64,000 bases of DNA from Synechococcus sp. PCC 7335 (GTDB taxonomy: Bacteria > Cyanobacteriota > Cyanobacteriia > Phormidesmidales > Phormidesmidaceae), in assembly GCF_000155595.1 (NCBI RefSeq), contig NZ_DS989905.1, forward strand, positions 1-64,000. Reading direction: 5' to 3'. Shown here piece after piece: positions 58,003 through 64,000 of the stretch. The translations under genes were made by a program, and so were the position numbers. The number at the start of each line of letters is the position of its first letter. The stretch's first letter is position 1. The notes below the pieces were generated by a model, which was not told the origin of the DNA, did no database searches, and saw only the letters and a program-made list of their open reading frames with translations.

Positions 58003-58589
58003 GTGAAGCGACTTAGCTCCTCTACGACCTCTGTACAACACACATCTCTTAGGACGGAAGGTAGTAGCGTTGGCCTAGCCTCTCCGTAAAAAATCGCACT
58101 TCCCGCTTCACCAACAACTTGGTAACTGAAATGTTTTTCGACACTCAGGGCGCACCTCTAAAGGTCATCGATGGTGGACTTTGCAATGTGATCGCTCGGC
58201 AACCTGCCAACTGAGTCTGTGGTGAGGCGATTCTGCATAGCAGTAAGCACACAGCCGCATTGGAAAGTGAAGCTTTGTGCTTGAAGGCGATCGCATCATA
58301 CTCAGGCGCTCTGCGGTTACACCCGTCAAGTGCGATAGCTGCTGTCGTACAGACGAGTCTGGCTGACGGCGGCGAGAGGGCGGTTCTCAGTAGGACACGA
58401 TATACGCTCTTTGGTTGAGCCTTTCTTTCGTCGGGCTTGGTCAACCACCCGCAGTCCTGCTATCGATGCTCTAAGCGTAGCTACCATTGTAGTCACCAGT
58501 ACCTAAATCATCGGTTCAGTTCCAGTTCACTATAGACTCTTCTCAAGATGAGCCTGCTCTGCTGCGATTTCCGCCCGTATTTTGTCAAA
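58003..58589. other. stretch without a supported gene
   Basis: A minus-strand frame of 99 codons at 58145-58444 has no recognisable domain, a biased composition and no ribosome site, and I do not support it. Otherwise no structure beyond HIP1 sites. Confidence 0.3.
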
Positions 58590-58730
58590 CTGTTGCTTAT
58601 CGCCAGTATCTGAGTAACTGCAACCGCATTGCCTATCTGGAGGCTGAAGCGATCGCGCGGCAGAACAGTCTAGCGTTTTGGTCTCATCCTAATCCCATCA
58701 TGCCTTGGAACTTTAGAAGGCAGCGTTGAT
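58590..58730 (+). pseudogene. decayed thermonuclease-family C-terminal fragment
   Basis: VAYRQYLSNCNRIAYLEAEA, IARQNSLAFWSHPNPIMPWN and FRRQR to a stop: the best preserved of the nuclease tails. The upstream catalytic domain is absent. The sequence after it (GACTTCAAACAGGGGGTGAT and GCTCTGGAG) is also shared with other copies. Confidence 0.7.
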
Positions 58731-58832
58731 GACTTCAAACAGGGGGTGATCGCTCTGGAGAAGGAAAGCAGTAGTGTCAAAGGAAGCGATCCGCTCTACT
58801 GCTGTTTTACTATCATTACCTATCTATATCTA

Positions 58833-58905
58833 TACTCATAATTCCGTAATTGTTTTATACTCAAAATAGATATAATAGCGTTGTGAGTAAGAACTAGATA
58901 CCGGG
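58833..58905. repeat. promoter-like repeat shared with 24583-24652
   Basis: CTATACTCATAATTCCG, then AATAGATATAATAGCGTTG and GAACTAGATAC in both places. The AGATATAATAG core resembles a -10 box. Neither copy has a gene behind it. Confidence 0.45.
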
Positions 58906-58982
58906 CCTACCTTACTCGCACTATCGATATCGCTCTAGGCATGGACGCTAAGCAGCCGTACTATTAGGGTTAGAAATACACA

Positions 58983-59065
58983 GTCATTTATCTTGAGACG
59001 TGCGGTCATTTAATTTGAGACTCGACAACGTGGCACGGTCAAATAATGTGGCACACTGGGTCAAA
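58983..59065. mobile_element. possible Tn7/IS21-type transposon end with short direct repeats
   Basis: GTCATTTATCTTGAGAC (58983) and GTCATTTAATTTGAGAC (59005) are 22 bp apart; GTGGCACGGTCAAAT and GTGGCACACTGGGTCAAAT follow. Spaced direct repeats of this kind are transposase-binding sites in multi-repeat transposon ends. No associated transposase is in the window. Confidence 0.4.
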
Positions 59066-59651
59066 TCCCAACTCTAAAATGCCTTGAGATTTCAGGAGAT
59101 AGCCTTAACGACTTCAGACGGGTGTGAGCGCTCTGGAAGGTAAAGCAGTAGCGATCGCACCGTGGGAAAGCAGCGACCGCAAGGGGGACTCGCACTAACT
59201 GACCATACCGCTTCAGAATGGCGGCCCTCCCTCAATACAGGGAACTATCGATATCTAGATGCTCAACTATCGAATAGAGAGAGCTTTAGTCAACTGTTAG
59301 GCGCACCTTTGAACATCTCTCATTCATTAACCACTCACGCGGCTACAGGTTCTTTGAGGTGATGCCATATACAATTGCTCCTATACAATGCCAAATAATT
59401 TGTCATAGAGTCCTTTTAGCTTCTTTGAGACCTTAGCTTCTCTTAGTAGGCCCATAACGGCGTTCAGCAGAATCAACTTGCCTTCAGACAACAAGGGCGA
59501 TAACCACTTTAGACAAAGGGGCGATCACACCGGAGAAGAAAAGCAGTAGTGCGAAAGAAAGCGATCGCCTTATCAGCTTCGAGGGTGCGAAAAGCTCTTT
59601 GAAATGAGAAACTAGAAACACTCTGTGTTTGAGCTGTTCTAACGTATCGTC
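59066..59651. other. decayed repeats, no gene
   Basis: A very decayed nuclease-tail copy (ATGCCTTGAGATTTCAGGAG) at ~59079, and repeated phrases of the type CTCTGGA-GG-AAAGCAGTAG-CGATCGC at 58757, 59131 and 59530. A 66-codon frame at 59162 is not convincing. Confidence 0.4.
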
Positions 59652-60071
59652 GTGAGCTATTCGATATCAACAGACAAGCATAGGTTGGATGCAGCGACTA
59701 TCCATGACTTTCTTTGCAATCGTTCCTACTGGGCAAAAGGGCGGCAACTTGAAGCTGTTCAAGCATCTATCGAAAACTCAGTTTGCTTTGGAGCATATGA
59801 TAGCGGTGGCAATACTGTTGGTTTTGGCAGAGTCATCACAGATAAAACGACTTTTGCTTACATCTCAGATGTCTTTGTATTAGAAGAGCATAGAGGAAAC
59901 GGCATCGGGCAGCTCATAATCGAACACATGATGCAGCATCCTGAGCTTCAAGTTGAGCAGTGGATGCTTATTACAGCAGATGCTCATAGCTTATATCGAA
60001 GATTTGGCTTCAAGATTCCGAAGTCCGTTGCCAAATATATGAGCCAGCAAAGAGGTGCGTCGGACGGATAG
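59652..60071 (+). CDS. GNAT-family N-acetyltransferase
   Basis: 139 aa from GTG 59652. DSGGNTVGFGRVITDKTTFA, then YISDVFVLEEHRGNGIGQLI with the acetyl-CoA-binding R-G-x-G-I-G motif, and a C-terminal AHSLYRRFGFKIPKS. Small GNATs of this type acetylate amines or antibiotics. Intact, alone. Confidence 0.85.
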   Translation: MSYSISTDKHRLDAATIHDFLCNRSYWAKGRQLEAVQASIENSVCFGAYDSGGNTVGFGRVITDKTTFAYISDVFVLEEHRGNGIGQLIIEHMMQHPELQVEQWMLITADAHSLYRRFGFKIPKSVAKYMSQQRGASDG

Positions 60072-60227
60072 GTACAGCAACGGGTCTATTTGTTGTGTCT
60101 CTAAGGAAGGGTTTTAGTGCATCTAACATCTGCTAAAGCTGTTCGCTACCAGCATCTTGAACCTTTGCACAGTTTGCGTAATATATGACAGCGTAGAAGG
60201 TAGAAGAGGTAGTCACTCAGGTCGCAT

Positions 60228-60807
60228 ATGACTCACCGTATTGATGACCAGATCACGCTGAATGACAGCCGTACTCTTGCATACGCGGAGTACGGGATAC
60301 CCAACGGCAATGCAGTTCTACACTTTCATGGCTCTCCTAGCTCTCGGATAGAAGGCACCTTAGCCAGTGCTAACAGCATCGCTGAACGTCTCGGACTGCG
60401 TTTGATTTTCCCAGACCGTCCAGGGTTTGGACGCTCAGACTTCAAGGCTGCTCGAACGCTGCTTGACTGGACGGAAGATGTCGTTGAGCTAGCCGACCAG
60501 CTCAACATAGACAAGTTCGCAGTCGTTGGACTTTCAGGCGGTGTTCCTCATGCACTCGCCTGCGCCTACAAGCTTCCTCACCGTCTCAGTGTTGTCGGAC
60601 TCATAAGCGGTATCAGTCCACCTCATACGCCTAACCGCTTTGAAGGGGTTAGCCGCTCTAACAAAATGCAGATTCTGATTGCGCGTAGGTTACCTTGGCT
60701 GCTAAGGCTGCTTTTCTGGCAAACTAGGAAAGCACTGCTACGTGACCCGGATAGCGTCATCGACGAACTTATCCGTGAATTATCTAAACCGGATGAATTT
60801 GTCAGGA
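60228..60807 (+). pseudogene. alpha/beta hydrolase truncated by an IS6-like element
   Basis: NGNAVLHFHGSPSSRIEGTL (oxyanion HG), LGLRLIFPDRPGFGRSDFKA, and the nucleophile FAVVGLSGGVPHALACAYKL. The C-terminal acid and His are missing: the gene runs into the IS end at 60800 and stops inside it. Confidence 0.8.
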
Positions 60808-61761
60808 CTGAGTAGCCACAATTCACCTGCTCATCAGTAGTGTGATCGCACCTACCCCTATTTCTGTTTAGGAAGCTTGGAACAGATCTTCCAATTCTTC
60901 AACTCCCTTCAGTAACTGCGCTCTGCGATCGCCAAGGCACACGAATTCTGCCATTCGGCTACGAGGCCTCAGGAAGTTGCCAACTTCATCGACTGCTCTG
61001 CAAAATCTCTGCGCAGCCTCAAACTCACCGAACCCCAGGGTTGGATAATAGCGGCGTTTGATGCGCCGATGACTTTGTTCAACTGGATTGGCTGTGCAGG
61101 GGCGGACTTCATGCTGAACTTTCTCACCTAAGTCTTCTTCAATCGCCCGTGGGTAAGATGCTAAGCCATCGGTCGCGACCTTGTCAGGAGCGTCCTCGTG
61201 CAGATCGATGGCTTGAGCAAAGAAGGCTTTGGTGCCAGCCATGTCGCGAGTTTTGCTAAGGCGAACGTCTACCAGATTGCCATCTTCATCAATGCCTCGG
61301 TAGAGGTAGCACCACTGCCCACAGACTTTCACGTAAGTCTCGTCAATCATCCATAATTTGCCGACTTTGCCCTTTCGCTTTGTTCTAATCTGCTCTGTAA
61401 AATGAGGTAGGAAACGTTCCTCCCAATCCCTTGCAGTTTCGTGGGTAAACTGAAAGCCTCTAAGCAAAAAGAACTCAGCCACATCCCGATAGCTGAGCTT
61501 ATAGCGGACGCGGCAGAGCAACACCTGGAAGATAATGTCTGTTGGGACTTCCACAAAATTAAATGGCGTATCTGTGCGCTGATTGAACGTCCGGCGACAG
61601 CGTTTGCAGCGAAACATGGTATAGCCTAGATGGGTTTTGCGCTGGAGCTGCGAGATATGAGGCGAGTGGCAATGCGGACAATCCATGAGGTAGAGGTAGA
61701 GCTGATCGCACCTAGCCTATCAGCTGGCCGAATCCTTTATTTTGGCTACTCAGGGCTGACA
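60800..61761 (-). mobile_element. IS6-like element with zinc-ribbon transposase, second copy
   Basis: Ends TGTCAGGACTGAGTAGCCA at 60800 and TGGCTACTCAGGGCTGACA ending 61761. No matching flanks; it lies between a hydrolase stump and a DUF421 stump. Confidence 0.85.
60868..61686 (-). CDS. IS6-like transposase with N-terminal zinc ribbon
   Basis: 272 aa, closely similar to the protein at 55714: MDCPHCHSPHISQLQRKTHL with CxxC pairs, KLWMIDETYVKVCGQWCYLY (Asp), KVATDGLASYPRAIEEDLGE (Asp), NPVEQSHRRIKRRYYPTLGF (Glu). Complete and probably functional. Confidence 0.9.
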   Translation of the reverse strand: MDCPHCHSPHISQLQRKTHLGYTMFRCKRCRRTFNQRTDTPFNFVEVPTDIIFQVLLCRVRYKLSYRDVAEFFLLRGFQFTHETARDWEERFLPHFTEQIRTKRKGKVGKLWMIDETYVKVCGQWCYLYRGIDEDGNLVDVRLSKTRDMAGTKAFFAQAIDLHEDAPDKVATDGLASYPRAIEEDLGEKVQHEVRPCTANPVEQSHRRIKRRYYPTLGFGEFEAAQRFCRAVDEVGNFLRPRSRMAEFVCLGDRRAQLLKGVEELEDLFQAS

Positions 61762-62269
61762 GTATCGGCTGGGAAGGTATCGTCAAAGTTCACATTTCAG
61801 CGCCGATTATCTATGTAAGCATCATCCTGCTCGTTCGGATTTTTGGGAAACGCTCTACCTCTCAAATGAACAACTTTGACTGGGTAGTGACCGTCGCCAT
61901 AGGCTCTATTTCAGCCTCCGGAGTCATTTTAGCATTACTGAGTGTCTGTTAGCGATCATCCTGTTGTTACTATTTCAGTGGCTGCTCACTAAAGCCACCT
62001 TGCATGCAAAAGTTATGCATAAGATGATCAAAGCTCGTCCCGCCTTACTGGCGCACGACGGTAACTACATAGAGGACGCTATGGTCAAGGAAAGGGTTAC
62101 CAAGGACGAGATGCTAGCCGCCTTGAGAGAGGCCGGACTCTATGATATCGAAGACGCCAAGTGGATCATTCTGGAAACTGATGCCACCCTAAGCGTCATT
62201 CCTCGAAAAGACAAAGACTATTCAGATGCTCAGCTAGAGAGTGTCATTGGGTTTCCGCCAAAGGTATAG
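61762..62269 (+). pseudogene. DUF421 (YetF-type) membrane protein, broken
   Basis: Frame one after the IS end: GIVKVHISAPIIYVSIILLV, RIFGKRSTSQMNNFDWVVTV, AIGSISASGVIL, the N-terminal helices of DUF421. After a shift near 61945 the second frame gives LLFQWLLTKATLHAKVMHKM, IKARPALLAHDGNYIEDAMV and the C-terminal domain EMLAALREAGLYDIEDAKWI. The gene has lost its start to the IS and a short middle part. Not functional as it stands. Confidence 0.75.
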
Positions 62270-62649
62270 TGATTATTGAAGGGCGTCAACGCGAGGACTG
62301 AGAAATTCGACAGCGCTAAGGTGGTGCCGGTAGGCTGGGCACTCTGAACTCACTCAGCTTGCGTCTTTCACTCATATGCGAATAAGCGATGATTACTTAT
62401 CCCTGCCCTGTTGTTCCCTAGCCTACTAGCAGTGCCATAGCTCGTCCTCTGCGCATTCTGGGCGTACCAGCAGCAGGCGGGTGCCATACCAATCGCAGTA
62501 CAGGCGATTACCACTGTCATAACGGCGGCTCGTCTAGCTCAGAAGCTTCGAGGCCCAGTTAGTTCTTCGGAGGGCAACGACAATAGACGGTTATATCGGT
62601 GGGAAATGGTGACACTATCAGAGTGAAACGCAACGGCGAGTCAACTATC
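62270..62649. other. stretch without a gene
   Basis: No coding signal. Leads into a nuclease-tail remnant. Confidence 0.3.
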
Positions 62650-62775
62650 GCCAGTATCCCAGCCAATGTGATCGCATTGCCTATCTGGAGGCTGAAGCGA
62701 TCGCGCAGCATAACGCTCTGGTGTTTCGGTCTCATCCCAATCCGATAATGCCTGGGACTTTAGAAGACAGCGTTG
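62650..62775 (+). pseudogene. decayed thermonuclease-family C-terminal fragment
   Basis: VNYRQYPSQCDRIAYLEAEA, IAQHNALVFRSHPNPIMPG, then the frame drifts. Same module as at 58590. Confidence 0.65.
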
Positions 62776-62896
62776 ATAAGGACTTCAGACGGGAGGCGAT
62801 CGCTGCTCGTCCGAAGGGCAATCTCCTACTAGAAGAAACCATAGCTCAGAGAACACAGCCATAATAGTGACATCAGCGTCACGCTAGAAATTGACC

Positions 62897-63226
62897 ATGT
62901 TGGATACTAACCCTCCCCGCTCGACCCAATATCCTCATATCGTCCTGACGCCAGAAGACGTGCCGATTATTGAGGGCACAACGATGAAGGTAATCGAGGT
63001 TGTTTTGGCGCAGAGAAGCTATGGCTGGACAGCAGAAGAGATTCAAATCAACCACCGTTATCTGAGCATGAGTCAGATCTATGCCGCGCTGGCTTACTAC
63101 TGGGATAACCGCCAAGCGCTAGATAAAGATATTGAACGCAGGGAAGACGTTATTCAAAAACAAGAGCAGGTTACCGGAGAATCAGCGTTTGCTGCTCGGC
63201 TGCGCTCTCAGGGATTACTCAAGTGA
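62897..63226 (+). CDS. DUF433-type antitoxin
   Basis: 109 aa from ATG 62897 (TTG 62891 possible). TPEDVPIIEGTTMKVIEVVL, SYGWTAEEIQINHRYLSMSQ, IYAALAYYWDNRQALDKDIE is the DUF433 helix-turn-helix fold found in VapB-like antitoxins, here with a longer C-terminal tail (VIQKQEQVTGESAFAARLRS). It overlaps a truncated toxin frame. Confidence 0.75.
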   Translation: MLDTNPPRSTQYPHIVLTPEDVPIIEGTTMKVIEVVLAQRSYGWTAEEIQINHRYLSMSQIYAALAYYWDNRQALDKDIERREDVIQKQEQVTGESAFAARLRSQGLLK

Positions 63227-63273
63227 CACTTCCTATCTACATGGATGAAAACGTCCATGGCGCTATTCTTTAG
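63223..63273 (+). pseudogene. truncated DUF5615-like PIN toxin
   Basis: GTG overlapping the antitoxin stop (AAGTGACA) begins TLPIYMDENVHGAIL and stops. The YMDENV start is that of DUF5615 PIN-like toxins that accompany DUF433. Only 16 codons remain; the toxin is lost. Confidence 0.55.
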
Positions 63274-64000
63274 TCGAGAGCAGCGTCGCTACTAGCTGTT
63301 TACGCCCAGTAGCTCCAGCCTCGATACGTCAAGCACTGCTTAGGTGCTTGAGCAGGCATAGCTGTCGGCACTCTGCGCTTGAAAGAATGGCCCATAAATT
63401 TTAATTCAGTATTAGTTTAAACAGTATCGATGGCAGCGGAAGAAGCAGTGTAACGTTGGCCGAGGTAAGTCAGTTGCATGGATTTGTTTCCTTTGCTGAA
63501 CGTGTTTGTAGTATGTCTGTTGGGGAGATTCAACCCTTTCCAACGAAGGAAGGCCAGAAAAAAGTTCTTTCCAACTTTGGAAGGTTGACCTTACAATAGG
63601 GGTGTTGCAGTTAGCTAGGCAAAGGCATTCACAGAACCCTGTCCGCCTTCAGCACCGTGTCTGAGTCTTTCGGAGTACACAGCGGCTTCGTCCCGTTTCC
63701 TGGATGCTAAGGACACGATGGAACTACCCCAGCTCGTCCCATCGTGTTTCGCGGTGATGACAGGTCGGATGTAACGCTTGCAGATTGTCGTACATATCTC
63801 AACCACCTTTAGCTGTCGGCCAAAGGTAGTCTGGCGTTGCTGAATGGCGGTATGAATCCGTGAGGTTCAGAATGTGCCTTCTAGCGTTCGGCCATCAGTT
63901 CATACTCTGAATCAGCAACGCCGGTAGTCTTTCTCTATGGAAGTGCTGTCCGCTGCTATTCATGGAGTGTGGCATCTGAAGTGAACCCCCCTGAATTTGG
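63274..64000. other. terminal stretch, few signals
   Basis: A 20-codon minus-strand frame at 63417-63479 (MQLTYLGQRYTASSAAIDTV) resembles the start of DUF4278 proteins. An inverted repeat with TCAACC and GGTTGA arms lies at ~63528-63590. A 63-codon minus frame at 63615-63806 is not convincing. The rest is the MITE at 63833. Confidence 0.35.
63833..63922. mobile_element. 90-bp MITE with 8-bp target duplication
   Basis: Terminal repeats GGCGTTGCTGA (63833-63843) and TCAGCAACGCC (63912-63922), with an inner pair TATGAA/TTCATA. GGTAGTCT stands directly on both sides (63825-63832 and 63923-63930), a perfect target-site duplication. Too short to code. Confidence 0.75.

Noticed and set aside
58145-58444. 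99-codon minus-strand frame
   Set aside because: No recognisable domain or ribosome site; biased composition.

Overview
The window looks like an accessory region of a cyanobacterial genome, either a plasmid or a plasmid-like chromosomal island. The evidence is the many GCGATCGC (HIP1-type) octamers, a cyanobacterial-type ATP synthase gamma subunit with its family insertion, pentapeptide-repeat and NACHT proteins, IS families common in cyanobacteria, and a ParA/ribbon-helix-helix partition locus with clustered iteron-like repeats. I cannot name the species from the sequence alone.

Layout. 0-6 kb: the start of a pentapeptide-type membrane protein, a NACHT NTPase with C-terminal pentapeptide repeats, and a 438-aa ribbon-helix-helix protein. 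6.3-12.3 kb: the most unusual part. Two copies of a cassette lie side by side. Each has a nearly invariant 378-bp 5' element, a 16-aa leader ORF that overlaps the next start, a 153-aa protein of unknown family, a conserved intrinsic terminator, and a membrane di-iron oxidase. Only the first ~20 residues of the two oxidases match: one body is a fatty-acid-desaturase type, the other a sterol desaturase fused to a short-chain dehydrogenase. 13-18.7 kb: an RHH protein behind a palindromic operator, a Rel/SpoT-like protein lacking catalytic domains, an IS5-like element, gene fragments and hicAB. 19-25 kb: an IS630 element, the parA/RHH partition locus with repeats, and small plasmid-type ORFs.

26.9-38.2 kb is a chromosome-like block on the minus strand: RND efflux pump, membrane fusion protein, a secreted protein, a yellow/MRJP-like propeller protein, a two-component system, a cupin, a DoxX-size membrane protein and a TetR regulator. 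Most of the multi-domain genes here carry single-base frameshifts. 38.5-45.2 kb mixes IS remnants with a GC-rich Tat-exported aldo/keto reductase, a PIN/UPF0175 toxin-antitoxin pair, a serine resolvase and an IS6 element lying between two unrelated gene stumps. 45.3-54.5 kb is a co-oriented cluster headed by a SARP/AfsR-type regulator: two methyltransferases, an SfnB/DszC-like flavoprotein, a RidA protein, an ADYC-domain protein and an HSL-type esterase. A lone atpC follows. 55.6-64 kb is again mobile: two IS6-like copies with zinc ribbons, higBA under a perfect 21-bp-arm palindrome, MITE-like elements, decayed nuclease fragments, a GNAT, a truncated hydrolase and a DUF433 antitoxin with a truncated toxin.

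Overall the window is rich in insertion sequences, toxin-antitoxin pairs and decayed duplicates, with two coherent gene sets (the efflux/two-component block and the SARP cluster) and one undescribed-looking duplicated cassette.
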